From Hippophae tibetana (lineage: Eukaryota; Streptophyta; Magnoliopsida; Rosales; Elaeagnaceae), in the NCBI GenBank assembly GCA_037013495.1, contig CM072805.1:40791169-40855168 (forward strand): a DNA stretch of 64,000 bases, read 5' to 3'. The notes beneath the pieces were generated by a model, which was not told where the DNA came from, ran no database searches, and was given only the letters and a program-made list of their open reading frames with translations. This document shows, in pieces, positions 32,488 through 45,730 of the stretch. The position numbers and the translations under genes are program-made. How positions within the stretch are numbered: the first letter of the stretch is position 1; each line of letters opens with the position of its first letter.

Positions 32488-34366
32488 CGTTGGTTTACTT
32501 AGAGAGATCGAGATGACCAGCAACTTCTATTGGGGAAAAGATAAAAGTCTTTACATTTTTCTATATTCTTTTTGGGTATAAAAAGGGAAAAGGGTAGAGC
32601 TGCAAAGGTCTTGCTCGGAGGACCGACTTTCCACCGTTTATTTTATTTTCTTTTTTTTTCTTCTCTTTTTGGGGATTTTTAACTGTACTTTCTCATAGTT
32701 ATTACTCATTATTTTTAAAATATCTTTATTATAGATAAATATTTATATTATTTTCAAATTTTAGTGATTATTAAAAATAATGAATAATTTTTTAAGAATA
32801 TTGTTTTCTCTACCTTCGCTAGCATACGGCAAAACATGTGATTCGTACATCAATTATTAAATATAATATGAATTTTAATAATATATATTTATATTTATTA
32901 TATAAGTGATGATGTTTATTATTCATACATCTTTTTTAACCCGATATTTTATAAATGGATGAAACGCTCGTAATAATTAAGGTTAATCATTGTGATTGTT
33001 TAATACAATTATTTTAAAATCCGTTTGTTTGACCTTATATTAAAAACAGTTTTAAAAATAAGTAGTTTTAAAATCGCTTCCGACAGCCATTTGGGCATTA
33101 CTGCATGTCACATATTGGTTTCAAAATTCAAGATTATACTTGATTTTATTACAATTACTAATAGCAAGCATCCGAATTTAATACTTTTTTTTTTTATTAG
33201 TTAAAGATTATTGAAAAAATAATATAGTTATATTTATAATTTATACACTATATTTATATCTATTAAATATAATTTAAAATTTATTTTATAATTCAACATA
33301 AAATATATAATTAAATATATATCATTTATTGATAGGATTGATAGGAAATAATATTTCCCTATAAATTTGTTTAACTCCACCCCAACAAACATTAAACTTA
33401 GGGATTTAGATATCATAGGGGTTCCAACCTACCTAACCTCATGGACAAAATTAAACATAAAAGTTGAAGAGATTAAGGTAAAAAATATACTCAAAATAAA
33501 GTTTAACACTTAATCATATAACTCATATATTCAAAATAAAATTTAACACTCAATCATATAACTCATAATCCATAACATCAACATTCAAATAAATTAGAAG
33601 AGTAAAAAAATAAAATGAAAAATGTTCAGGTGATTCCTCAAGCTTTTGACCAAGCGGACTTATTCCACTTTAGAGTTGAGATATTATTCATTGTTTTTGA
33701 AGTACATTCATCCACATCAAATACATTGTTTACTTTCTTTATTAAATATTGGGCATTTGTGTTTTTTAACAAAATTGTACTAATAATATATTTTATTCAT
33801 TTGGATTAACACATTATTTTTTATTCCAAAAATATTTGTAAATAATCAGCTTGTAATGTAACTAGTGTAAGCATGAATCTAAAAATCGTCCATAAGATTG
33901 ATGAACAATCAAGAAGCAAAAGACAAAAAAATTGAGAGAAATTAGTAAGAGAGAAACTGAATAATGCTTTTTATGATACATCAAATTGAATTGCATTGTA
34001 ACCTTTTATATGCATATATCACATTTACTTGCCTTAGCCTAACAACTTATATTACTAACTATGCCTAATTATATTTAGTTACAATCAAGATGTAATCTTT
34101 TACACATTTAACTATAACAACTCCACTTCACTTGCATGCTACAATCTTCTATGTATTAGACTAATAGCTTCAATGCACCAGTTGCATTACTCATTATGAT
34201 ATAGTGATTTTCATCTTAGCACACACTATACCTTTTTGATCACTCGAACCATTGGTTGGAACATACTGCATACCAACATCTTCTCAAACTTAGAGGCATA
34301 ATATTGGCATTGAGTTCGCTTTGAAAAGCAAAAAACTAAAAATGAGAAAATGATTTCATAAAGATA
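32488..34366. other. NAD-ME 5' flank and AT-rich spacer
   Basis: The first ~150 bp upstream of the NAD-ME start should hold the 5' UTR and core promoter. After that the DNA is AT-rich without a supported gene. Around 33480-33570 a 50-bp sequence (CAAAATAAA, TTTAACACT, AATCATATAACTCATA) is duplicated in tandem. From about 33850 the sequence may be the 3' LTR of the copia element to the right, but I could not define its ends. Confidence 0.4.
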
Positions 34367-34666
34367 TCAGTTATTTGCTAAGTGGAAGGAAAATGATGAA
34401 CCATAATGTGCCCAAATAATACATTTTTCTCTTAGAGAATGCATCATAGAACTAAACCTAATAGAATTAGCATCATAATAAATCATTAAACCTAATATGG
34501 ATTGTATATTATTTAGGTATGATGCCCAATCAACATCAAAAAAACCTTGCAATACAAGTTGAGGTGAAGGTTTAAATACTATACCATGATAAATTATGCT
34601 TGTGAGATACCTTAAAACACATTTAACAACACGCCAATGAAAATGAAAGACTAAGGGTTTGAACAT
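34367..34666 (-). pseudogene. Copia RNase H fragment
   Basis: A 99-residue frame with HWRVVKCVLRYLTSIIYHGI, then a FFDVDWAS motif (usually DADWA) and ANSIRFSS. These belong to the reverse-transcriptase to RNase H junction of copia polyproteins. Confidence 0.85.
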
Positions 34667-34689
34667 AAACTAAGAGACTTTCTTTACTG

Positions 34690-35830
34690 AAAAAGAGATG
34701 TTTGGTCTAGTGATGAAAATATACTATAAAGCTCCTAGAATGCTTTTGTACAATGTGTGATATCAAAAGGATTACCATAAATGGAAAAGAGAACACAATC
34801 AAAAGCCATTAAAGGTGACATAGGTTTGGTTAAGTCCATTTTTTAGTAATAAAATCATGAATATATTTGCTTTGATTCAATAATAAGTCTACATTTGACA
34901 ACATATTAGCTCTGGATTACACAAAATTCAGTGTTAAAAGAGCTGATTTGAGTGTTTCAAACCAAGGCATATGAGTTTGCTTTAAAAAATATTATAGCAT
35001 TTTTTCAGTTGACAAACATAAGAAGGATACCTAACATCATCAAAGCCATATGACTGACATATGTAAACTTCTTCAAACAGTGCCCCATTTAAGAAGGCAT
35101 GATTTAGGTCTAACTAATGTAAAGACAATCCATTGCTAAAAGCCACAATAATAACAATCCTTATAGTAACCTGCTTGACTAATGAACTGAATATCTTAGT
35201 AAAATCAAATCCATAAACTTGATCAAATCTTTTAACCACAACTCTTGATTTCAATAAACCAACCAATATAGAAGATAATTTCTTCACTCTCCAGATTCAT
35301 TTACTTCCAATTATTCTTCTATTCTAAAGCCTATGAATAAGAATCCAAGTTTCATTTCTCACTAATGCATCATATTCAGTCTACGTATACTTCTTCCAAT
35401 CCTCATGCCTAATAGCTTTCTTTACTAAAATTGGCTCAATGAAGAAAGATTAACACTCATAGAGCAAATACCTTTGGTTTATGAATACCAATTTTAGATA
35501 TGGTGACTATAGAATGTTTATTTGTAGACATATTATAAGTAACAATAAACCCACCGTTTAAGAAGGCAATTTTAACATCCATTTGGTGTACTATTACATC
35601 ATAGATAGCAACAAGAGAAAAAAAGAACACATATGGAAGTTATTCGTGTGGCTGGTGAAAAAGTATCAAAGAAATCTATTTTTTTCTTTTTGCTTATACC
35701 TTTTGACTATAAGACGAGCTTTGTACTTTTCAATAATATTATCGAGTTTTAATTTATTCTTTAGTATCCATTTACATCCTATGGTTTTGCATCTAGAGGT
35801 AAGTCAACTAAATGCCAAGTTTTATATACT
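34690..35830 (-). pseudogene. Copia reverse transcriptase, broken
   Basis: Broken minus frames keep the signature blocks in order: TIGCKWILKNKLKLDNIIEK then YKARLIVKRYKQ; VYGFDFTKIFSSLVK; LDLNHAFLNGALFEEVYICQ then SYGFDD; and VCQLKK. Numerous stop codons make it inactive. Confidence 0.8.
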
Positions 35831-36515
35831 CAAGAGAGTCTATTTCATCATTTATGGCTTCTTTCCATAAGTTAGAGTCTAAAAAAGATAAGGTTTCTTG
35901 AAGAGTTTGGGATCTTCCTCTAAGGTATAATCATAAAAATCAGACCCAAAATCCTTAGAGATTCGAGCTCGTTTACCTTTCCTAATTTTAGTTTCTAATT
36001 CCTTATTTTGTTCATTGGTTCTAGGCATGGATAAACTACTAGAAGACGAGCCCCCACTATTCTTTAATTTAAAAGGAAACTTATGTTCATAGAAATCAAC
36101 ATTTTAAAACAAAGAATTTATAAGCTTTTTTATTCACATCATATCCTATGAACACACATTCATATGCTATATTAGCAAGTTAATTTCTTTTATATCAGAG
36201 ATCCTAACATAGGCTAAACAACATCAAGTTTTAAAATAAGTTAAATTTAGGTTTCTTATTTACTAGTAGATTTAGGTACTCTATATAGCACATAACAAAC
36301 AATTAATAAAATTTCTCCCCACTAATAAGAAGTCGCACTAGAGTTTAATAAAATTTCAATAACTAATTCAGTAAAAGTTCTATTTTTTCTTTTAGCTTTG
36401 CCATTAATTTCAAGAGAATAAGATGCAATTTTTTCATAAATAATTCCATGAGATTTATAAAAAATATTGAAAATATTTGAATCATATTCAGTGCTTTTAT
36501 CATTTCAAAATCTTT

Positions 36516-36941
36516 TTATTTTCTTTTAATTTGATTTTCAATTTTAGTTATAAATATTTTAAACATGTCAAACGTTTCACTTTTATTTTTCATTAGATAT
36601 ACATAAATATAATCTGAATAGTCATCAATAAAAGTTATAAAGTAGAATTTTTCATTTCTTGTTAAAATACAATCCAGTTCACATATGTCAAAGTGTATTA
36701 AGTCTAAAGGTTTAAAATCTCTAACTATTGATTTATGTGAAGTTTTGGTAATTTTAACTTGATTGCAAAAATTACATTTTTCAAAATTATTCAAAGACAA
36801 TTTAGGAATTAATTCTAAGGTATTTATGTTTTTTATTATGCGTTTATTAATATGACAAAGTCTAGTATGCCAAATGTTAAAAGAATATAACATATAAGTA
36901 GAAGAATAAGCTTTATTAAGTTCAACATTCATTTCCAACAT
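36516..36941 (-). pseudogene. Copia gag-preintegrase and integrase N-terminal part
   Basis: A 141-residue frame. It has WHTRLCHINKRIIKNI (preintegrase), C-N-F-C zinc ligands (KCNFCNQVK), then PLDLIHFDICEL and the integrase core start FYFITFIDDYSDYIYVYLMK with its first Asp. The rest of the core lies in broken sequence to the left. Confidence 0.85.
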
Positions 36942-37031
36942 GTCCTCAGTGGCGTACCCTTTCCCAACAAAACATTATTCCTAGTTATTGTATACAAATC
37001 AGCCCTTATAGTTTGAGTAAATCTAGTTTTC

Positions 37032-37620
37032 TTAAGAAGATATCCCGAAACTAAGTTTTTTCTTATCTTTAGAGTATGCAAGACATCCTTCAAGATTTTC
37101 AGAAGTAAACTTCAATTTCACCTCACCAGTACGAGTAATTTTAGTGGAGTGAGAGTCGCCTAGTAACAATTTCTTATCCTCAGATAGAGAATAAGACTTG
37201 AATACATCATGATCATAGCAAACATGGTGAGAAACACCAATGTTCACCTACCATTCCTCAGATCCACCAACAAAGTTGATTTCAGATATCATAACAATAA
37301 GTTAATCTTTTAGTAAGGTTCACTTGTGGGGTAGGACAATTCCTGTTACGATAATTCTTAGTTAAATGGTCAGACCTATTACAACTGTAACACATGAATG
37401 TGTTATTTCTTGATGGGGTTGAAGTTCATTTCGTGGAGGATTTCTATTTTTGTTTTGGTTGTTACGATTTCGATTATTATTGCGACTCAAAGTTTTCATG
37501 TTCTTCTTTTAGGTTTCAAAATTACAGAGGATGATTTCTTATTGACACTGTTGTTTGAGACAATGAGCACTTCATTTTTTATCTTATTTTTGGGCTTCTT
37601 CTATTCTTAGATGAATTATG
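37032..37620 (-). pseudogene. Copia gag zinc knuckle and protease region
   Basis: Near 37380-37400 the minus frame reads CYSCNRSDHLTKNY, a C-x2-C-x4-H-x4-C knuckle with the last Cys changed to Tyr, preceded by an Asn/Arg-rich run. The frame 37247-37032 holds the region before preintegrase (ISHHV-like start GVSHHVCYD, then LLLGDSHSTKITRTGEVKLK). Confidence 0.7.
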
Positions 37621-40600
37621 AGACTTTCTAACGAAAATTTCTTAGTTTTATGTCTAAGTGCATTCTTAAAAAAAAATTCATAGAGGGGGTAATTTATCTA
37701 TAATAACAACAACTTGAAATTATTCATCTAAAGTCATACCTTCAAAAGTTATTTCATGTGCTATCTTCTGCAGTTTATGTGATTGATCTTCCACAAATTT
37801 TTCATTAGTCATTTGATACTTTATTTATCTGTTAACAACAATAAATCTCTCAAATTATGAATTTAGGAAGAATGATAGTAAAAATCTCTCAAATTATGAA
37901 TTTGATATGGTTTAGTTTTTCAGATTGTAAAAAAATTATTTATAGTTTATCAATTTTAAGAAAGCGGGTAAATTTAAGGACAAATAATATTATTTTTATA
38001 ATTTTTCTATTAAACACCAAAAAATCACGAGCCATTAATAAGGATAAACTTGAAATTTAGTATGAAATTATTCAAGAAAAAAATAAAAATAATAACATTT
38101 TAAAATATTATTCAAATACATATTTTTATAGTTTTTTAAAAAATAAAAATCAATATTCTATTAAAAATAATCATAATCACATAACATTGAAACGAATATT
38201 AGTGATTTTTTATATTAAATATTATTTTATCATTATTAAGAGATGAAGTTTTAACGACATGTTAATCACTTAATAAAAAATAGTATTTAAATATAAAAAT
38301 TATTTAAATAATAATTTTTTTATTAATTGGCTCATTCCCAAAGTTATGAGATTGGAAAATAAATTTTTAAAATTTAAAAGACTAAATGTATCCTTAGACT
38401 TGCAATAATATATTCAAATAAGATTTTTGTAGATTGTAATGAACTTTAAAAGTTTTTGAAAAAGTTTAGATGTATTCATATAAAAGTTTATATGTCTATT
38501 TAATTACTAATTTTTAAAAGTTTATAAAAATATTATAGTATTTAAAATGTTAATGATTTTTAAAAACTTTATTTAATCATAGGATTTTGAGGATTTTAAA
38601 TGTTTTTTATTTATAAACAAAATCTACCACCAGTAAGATCTTCACTCTTACAAAATTTTGTAAGCTTTTTTGTTTCCATTTTTTAATCTAATCTTTTTTC
38701 TCCTTATTTTTCTTTTTTTCCTTTTTTATATTTCACAGATGCTAATATATTAAATTAATTTACGGTTAACTAATTTTTTTTTATATAATTTCATAATGTT
38801 TTTTAATATCTATTACGTATTAATGATCTTGCAACAATAAATTTTATTATAAGTTAAGTTAAATACATGTCTCTTTTTAATTAATACAAGTTTACTGTTA
38901 TTTTTATAGAAATTTTGGTTATTTTCATAACTTAAAGAAAAGTATAGAACAATATAAATTTTATTAAATTTTTAAATAAAATATATAATAATATATTGAA
39001 TATTTATGATAATTGTAAAGGGTTTATTAATAAATTATAAAATAATGAAAATATAATGAAAATGTGTGAGTATGATAAAAAAATAAAATATATTAAATTT
39101 TATAAAAGTTTCAAGAAGGTTATAAAAATTATGGAAAAAATCATACAAAACTATTTAAATTTATATAGAGTTTTTAAAAATTTAATAAAATATATATTGA
39201 AGTTTTTAAAAATTTATAGATTTTTTAGAATTTAAAATCTATCAAAAATCTATCAAAATCTTAATTATAGACTTTTTAAAATTTAAATATATCAAAATCT
39301 TCTTAAATTTTAATTGATTACACTTAATTTTAAAGATTTTACTAAAACTTTTTTTCTATTATTCATTACACAAGTGATCACAGACCCACAAAATTACAAC
39401 TATAATAATAGCAACAAATATCATAGTACTCCCAGTAATCATGTTTTTTTAATCGTTAAATATATGTAACTTAAACAATTATTGTGTAGTTTGAATTATA
39501 ATTGGGTTTGCTTGAAAAAAACTGATTTTTTGCGCAAATAATATGTTTTATAACCTATATATCCACTATTGTTAAAAATGATATTACTTAAAAGTTTTAA
39601 ACATAAATTAAAAGATTCATTTATTATTTTCACAATCTCTTGAATCTATAAAAGCATATAATAATAATAATAATAAATGGACTTATAATAACATTGTTGG
39701 ATGAAAAAATTGATTGTATCGTGTTAAACTTAAGCGTTGTAAATATTTTATAAATTTTCAATTTATATATCTTTAATATTTATCTATCCAAAAAATGTGT
39801 TTGGTTACTGCATCACTCAATACTAATATGAGTTATTTTCCCCCTTCCTTATTGTACACCCTCACTTAATGCTAAATAATTGTTGGAATAAAATGGATCA
39901 TATAATTTGAATTCAATTGATAAATGGAATAAGTAATTCCAAACATTTATTATTTTAGTAAAAAACAGTCGGCATATATTATAAGGGGATATTGAATAAT
40001 TGTTGACATTATAATAAAATATTGTTATTTTTTACATTTCAATATCAAAATTTGATATTTACACATTTTAATTAAATTCATGTAAAATATTTCAAAATAT
40101 CGATAAATTATCATTTAAATATTTTTTTAACTAAAATATCCTTGATATTATAGATACTATTGTTAAAATTATAGTTAAAGTGTTGATAGATAATTTACTT
40201 TAACTATTATAAATTTTTTATTAATTAATATAAATATTATAAATATTTAAAAATATATGTATTAAATAAAAATTAATTTAAAATATAAATAATTAATTAT
40301 TTTGATATTTTATAAAGTTTTATAATTTTTTTTAACAATAATAATATTTTTAATATTTTCTTAAAAATTATACTTTCCTATAGATATCCATATTTTAAAT
40401 CTTTATAATCAACAACTTAAAATTAAGTATTTAATTTCTATAAATATAGAGACCACATATTATTGAGAAATAATAATCCTCTCGTCTAAATAATTACGTC
40501 TCCATTCTTCTTCTTGTTTTTTTTCATATTTTTTTTAGATAATTCAAGTTTTAAAAAATTAATAATTTGTGAGTATCTAATTATAGATGAATAGAAAATA

Positions 40601-41180
40601 GATTGTTACGTGACGATGATTTCATGTTCCACCAAGCAAGCAAAAGCAAATGACTAAACAGGCAACAGGCCACGACATATTTTAATGATCTGTTTATCAA
40701 TTGAATGTAAATGAATATAAATTAGAATGAAAAGAAAAACAAGGTATAAATTTATTTATTTTAAAGGTGAAGAGTTAAAATTAAAATAAGTGAAATGTAA
40801 ATTTGAAAAAAGGATAATAAATATCAAAGATAATAGGAAAATAATCAATATTGAGGATCTTTTATTCCGTATTTTTAAGAAGGAAATATACGAATAAAAA
40901 TAACTCTCCTTTCTTTTATTTATTTATTTATTTTTCTTTAATAGACACACCCTCAAAAATTTGATAGTCTCCGTTATCTCTCTCCTCCCTCCCACATTCA
41001 AAGACTTTGTCTCTCAAAATTTAATAAAGAGCCATTAGTATCCGAACGCACATACCTATACTACACTCCACATAAAAGCTATTTCTTTCTCTCTCTTTCC
41101 CTCACAAACTTGATAAGAAGACAAGTTTTATTCTTTAGTTCTATCATCATCATCACAATCTCAGATAGATCTCTCTCTGC
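37621..41180. other. Very AT-rich intergenic DNA
   Basis: No gene supported. Between about 38390 and 39330 many short TTTAAAAA, ATTTATAAA and TCAAAATCTT motifs occur in both orientations. This could be the remains of a palindromic, MITE-like insertion, but I cannot define termini. From about 40900 composition changes to pyrimidine-rich (CTCTCTCC, TTTCTCTCTCT), as expected for the leader of the gene at 41388. Confidence 0.4.
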
Positions 41181-41189
41181 ATCAATTTA

Positions 41190-41216
41190 ATGTCTATGAA
41201 GAAGAATCATAAGTAG
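41190..41216 (+). promoter_or_regulatory. Upstream ORF 1 (8 codons plus stop)
   Basis: ATG to TAG encoding MSMKKNHK, about 200 bp before the start of the plus-strand gene at 41388. It lies in a region with leader-like composition. Whether it is in the mRNA is not shown by the sequence. Confidence 0.4.
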
Positions 41217-41273
41217 TACTGTAGTGGTAAAACACCACAGTTGAAAGTAGCATATCTGGCTCTATACCCAGAA

Positions 41274-41336
41274 ATGCCGCGTCATCACAAAACCAAAATC
41301 CCACCACTATCCAATAGAATCAACCAAAGAAGTTAA
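41274..41336 (+). promoter_or_regulatory. Upstream ORF 2 (20 codons plus stop)
   Basis: ATG to TAA encoding a basic 20-residue peptide (starts MPRHHKTKIPP, ends NQRS). It closes 51 bp before the main ATG at 41388. If transcribed it could lower initiation at the main start. Confidence 0.4.
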
Positions 41337-41387
41337 AAGCACTTTCAAATTATTATTATTATTATTTTTAAATTTTCCCAAAAGGAA

Positions 41388-42308
41388 ATGAGGTGCAAGA
41401 AGCACCCTTCCGATCTTACCAGCAGCGTCGGCGTCTGTGCATCATGTCTCCGGGAAAGCCTCTTCGCTCTCATCGCCTACCAGGTCCAATTATCATCCCT
41501 ACCACCCTCCCGTACCGTCTCCGGAACACTCGATCATCACCGGAAATCCGACCCTAACCCTCCACCACTTGCTTTTCCTCGCTCTGTATCGCCGTACGTT
41601 TCTCGCCCCAAATCAAACGAGACCACGTGGCACGACAGTCACCACCACTGCCAGCTACGTCACTCTAGATTCTACAGCACCCCTCATGTGGGCCCCACCT
41701 TCACAGCCACAGGCTCAGGCTCCGTTGGTTCTTGCAAGCCCAAGAAGCATGGCAGGTTCTCGCTTTTGACCAGCTTCTTCCGATCTAGATCAGAGAAATT
41801 CGAGTCGGATCCTAGGGTTTCGACCCGACATTCAACTTCATCTTGGTTGTCAAAGATATTTTCCGGTGGCAGGAAAGATAGGCAAACGAGGCGGAATAAC
41901 AATCCAAACGAGTCTATTACAAGTCGTAGGCCTCGCCGTAGAGCAGATCATGGAATGTCACCAGACTGCGATTGCGAATTGGAAGAAGGCGAACGGTCTC
42001 CGTCGGGTAGTGGATACTCATCAGAATCGTGTGAGGGAAAGGAGAAAATACCGACGGTACCGCCACCTTCGGAAAGGCGACAAAGGGGAGGTAATGGAAG
42101 GAACGTGTCGGCCATAGCATTCTGCTTGAGTCCGTTAGTGAGAGCGAGTCCGAACAGGCACTGGAACCAGAAGACATTGCAAACGGAAATTGGTTATAAC
42201 GGCGAGGGTAGGTTTTCGTTAAATCCTCATATATCCACTGCGGCGTCGTATTGCGGGAACCGGTCCAGAAAGCTCGCAGATTTTGGAAGAGTAATACACA
42301 ATAGGTAG
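41388..42308 (+). CDS. Cys-motif protein of DUF740/OCTOPUS-like kind, 306 aa, intronless
   Basis: Single open frame from the first ATG after the pyrimidine-rich leader to TAG. The N-terminus MRCKKHPSDLTSSVGVCASC then LRESL has the C-x(n)-GVCASCLRE pattern found at the start of plant DUF740/OCTOPUS-type proteins, which are membrane-associated polarity or vascular regulators. The rest is Ser/Arg/Pro-rich and looks largely disordered. It has a conserved-looking RFSLLTSFFRSRSEK stretch (about 122-136), a SSWLSKIFSGGRKDR stretch (about 150-164) and an acidic patch CDCELEEGERSPSG. A third block (AIAFCLSPLVRASPNRHWN, about 242-260) resembles a conserved C-terminal motif. It is shorter than OCTOPUS and lacks obvious domains. 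Local GC is clearly above the flanks. It is the only plus-strand gene here. The exact function is not known to me. Confidence 0.82.
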   Translation: MRCKKHPSDLTSSVGVCASCLRESLFALIAYQVQLSSLPPSRTVSGTLDHHRKSDPNPPPLAFPRSVSPYVSRPKSNETTWHDSHHHCQLRHSRFYSTPHVGPTFTATGSGSVGSCKPKKHGRFSLLTSFFRSRSEKFESDPRVSTRHSTSSWLSKIFSGGRKDRQTRRNNNPNESITSRRPRRRADHGMSPDCDCELEEGERSPSGSGYSSESCEGKEKIPTVPPPSERRQRGGNGRNVSAIAFCLSPLVRASPNRHWNQKTLQTEIGYNGEGRFSLNPHISTAASYCGNRSRKLADFGRVIHNR

Positions 42309-45300
42309 GTAGATTAGATTGATAACCGTTGAAAATTCCCAATTTCGCATCGTTGGCAAGCGTGGTTACTAGTCCAGATGTTTCTTGGAAGTACGGTTAT
42401 GTCCCTCAGTTGTTTTTTTTTTTTTTTGTTTTTAAATTTTCCTAAATACTATATATATATATATGGCCTTTTAAGGTCTATAATTGAAGTTGGTGAAAAA
42501 ATTGGAAAAAAGAAAACACAGTGTTTTGTGTTTTCTGTATGTACACTTGTGTTGTGTTCATTGCATTTACAGCTAAACATATATTTTGTAAAATTTGGAA
42601 TCTGTTAAATTAATAGTTAAGACAGGCAGCTATTTGTTTTTATATTATTCCAGATTATTCCATTTTTTGTAATTTAGCTATTTCATTATTTAAAATTAAA
42701 ATGAAGTAAAACTGTGAGAACCGGGTCATACCGTTAACCGTTTAGATAGAGTATGAAATTCTCTTGCATTTGGAATGAAATTGAAATTGAAATGTAGTGG
42801 GACCCAATACAATTTTTTAACTACTTAGAAAAAGAGGAAATCTTTTTTTTTTTTAACGGTAATGGAAGATTGGTGTGGGTTAAAGTTTCTGGGGTTTGGA
42901 ACTCAAAAGTTGATGTGGTACGGTTTCCGTCTTAGAGAATTGGTCAATTGGATGTATAATTTTTAAAAAATATTTATTTTAGGGTATATGATATTATAAA
43001 GTAATAAAATATAAATATTTAAAAAATAAAATAAAATGATTAGTGCGGAGAAAATAATACCTTTACACTTTGTAAGGTCAACTGTCTTCCATTGATCAGC
43101 AGACGTTATACAACTAGGTCAACTGTCTTCTATTAATCAGCTGAGGTAGTTTATTGTTTTGAGGTTACCTCCTAATTGTGTGATATTTAAAATAATATAA
43201 AATTAATGTAATATCTATTTTGAAAAAGAAAATACAAATACGTAATTTAACAAGGCATATATATAGAACTATTCAAAGTGAGAAAAGTAAAATAAAAAAA
43301 AATAAAAAAAATTGAGTATTTTCAAAAAAAATAAAAAAAGAAAAAAAGAAAAAGAAAAAGGATATGAAGGCATCAAAATTTAATTTTTTGTCTTTAGAAT
43401 CTTGAGTTCGCCTTTTGTTTTCCAGCCCAATTGGTTCAAGTTAATTTCAGCGTTGATTAGTATTCTTCATGAAGCAATCAACGACTAGTCGACTACCGTA
43501 GTGGGAAAGCGAACAGTCCAAGGGACTACAACATATTATCACCTCTCCAAGAGAGAAGTAAATCGAGGTTTTGAAGAAAAAGTTGGACTTTTTGAGGAAG
43601 GAAGGAAGGAGAACAAGTGGTATAAAAACTACCAAGTATAATAACAGCAGCTGCTTGTCCCACAATGAGGAAGGTTATGTTGAGTGCCAGAACTTGAGTT
43701 TAAGTAAATGCATTTTGTTTTGTTGAACTTTCTTCCTTGGCTAATATCAATTCTCGATTATCTGTAAAAAAAAAAAAAAATTACATGACATATTAAACAC
43801 CTAAATGTGTTCACTGATTTCATCAATCATTCAAATGAAAAGAAATTGAAATTATTAAATGACAGTATACACCAATCAGTGAGTTACCAAGTAATCAAAA
43901 AGATAGCATTTTACCCGCAATCTAAGGAAATTGTTAAATTTAAGCTAGATCCACAACATTGGTAATTAATGCATTCAAGGTAATTTAAGCTAGAATTGAA
44001 TGAGAAAACAAATTGTACTACAAAATTGGAAAAGATGATAAGTAGTCTGTTGTAGGAGAAATATCCCTACGTCAGAAGCATTATAGCATTAGCTCTTAAA
44101 ATAAAGTTCTCGTAACATGTTGATTTGTGTTAGCTATTTGTCGTTGATCTGATTTGCTATTATATTTCTTAATTTGTTTGTTGCACTGGCTGAACACCGC
44201 AACACATGATTTAGTTGCAGTCAAAGCTTTATTAGAGAAGCAGGGCTTCACAATTGGAGAGGTTCAACAACATTTTGTAAACTTTTTTGAAGATTCTCTT
44301 CTCTCAGTTGTGTATGAATTGAATGGATTTGGTTCGACTCAACCAATATATTACTGAAGTCTATTTATTCAGCCTAAAACTCAGACTCCTAAACCAATCT
44401 CACTATCAATTTATAGTTAGATGAGTCAATGCTCAGAGAATATATTGAACCCACATCCAGATTTCAAACACACGTCTTTAAAAAATATATATATGTCAAT
44501 AAAATTTCATTATTTTTTTTTCCGCATAATATTTCTCATTAACCAAACAGGATCTCAAGTTTTGATTGTGATCAAAACCACATTACCTTTCTGACTATCA
44601 ACAACGAAACCTGTGTTCACTCTTCAACGATGAAAATTAAAAATAAAAGATCTGAAAAAAGGAGAAAAGGAGAAGACCTGGCAAGTTGCTCATGGCTGCT
44701 GACTAACTCAAACTGAAGGAAGACCGACTCTTCAACCTATACTGAAAGCGTAAATGACAATTTATTTTTGACGTACATGTTTAATTTCTGGAAATTGTAA
44801 ATCTGGGTTGTGTTCAACCCCCTTCTATCACAATTGGATTGAATTGAAAAAAAGAAAAATAGAGGAATAGTAGAGCTGTGAATGAGAAAGAACTGACAGC
44901 TCTACATCATACTGGAATTTTCTGTTTGATGAATAGAGTGAGCATGACAACAGGAATCAAACATGAAATGAGGAGCTATAGATCAGCATACTCGAATTTT
45001 CTCTTCAGTTTTACGTACAATGACTAGAAGGAAGTGTAAAAGGGGATAAAAACAAAAAAAATGTTCTAATAAAAATGACAATATAAATAGAACTGAAATG
45101 AATAAAATTAAACTACTTAGCAAGCAGAAATATATTTAACAAACAAAAAATTTTACATTTCAAAAAGTTCAATTAATGGGTTGAAACCTTATAATAATTT
45201 AAAAAAATATATTTATTATTTTTAAAATATATAATGATATAATATTTTAAATTAATGAAATTTAAGATTATTGTAACTTTTTATTTGAAAGAAAACAAAT

Positions 45301-45730
45301 ACTTAATAATATCCGTAGAGAAAAAATAATAAATTATTAAAAATATATACTCAAAGAATGATAAATAATATTTCATTTAAAACGTATAATTAATTATATT
45401 TGACACGAAATCAACAATTACATCTAAAAGTTAATCGGAATGCTAACATAGTAAAAAAAGTAAAATATATTTCACACGAATACAATCATTTACAATTTTA
45501 TCAGTTGATCGGAGAATCCACTTTCCTAAGCATGTCTAGATAGGGGAGGGGAGGGTGGCTAGCTAGACCTTTTAACAATAAAAGAAACACAAAATTCAGA
45601 CCTAAAAAGAGGCAAATGGTCAGATTTACAAAATACACTACACCAAGTTTATAGATACATACAAAGAAATGCTAGCCCAAAAATGACGCTTTAAAGCCTG
45701 AAATCAATGGGGGTTGGTTAAACTATAAAA
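42309..45730. other. Intergenic, no supported gene
   Basis: Begins with the 3' flank of the 41388 gene, including a 16-T run at about 42413 and (AT)n at about 42450. A 60-bp segment with AGGTCAACTGTCTTC and ATCAGC repeats once at about 43076-43142. The short frames at 43447-43665 (minus) and 44154-44357 (plus) show no family pattern. Confidence 0.4.

Larger units (their letters stand above)
34367..37620 (-). mobile_element. Degenerate, nearly full-length Ty1/copia element
   Basis: On the minus strand the domains come in copia order: zinc knuckle (about 37400), protease-like (37247-37032), gag-preintegrase and integrase (36941-36516), reverse transcriptase (about 35830-34700) and RNase H (34666-34367). 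Many stops and frameshifts interrupt them. LTRs were not identified. It is unrelated in sequence to the copia copy at 3.5-6.7 kb. Confidence 0.85.

Noticed and set aside
38390-39330. Palindromic MITE
   Set aside because: Many inverted AT-rich words but no definable termini or target duplication; low complexity alone can explain them.
41917-42342. 141-codon minus frame over the DUF740-like gene
   Set aside because: A shadow of the plus-strand coding region, which has the recognisable Cys motif; the minus frame has none.
44154-44357. 67-codon plus frame with a helical-looking sequence
   Set aside because: No recognisable family, no splice partners, and AT-rich surroundings; insufficient for a gene call.
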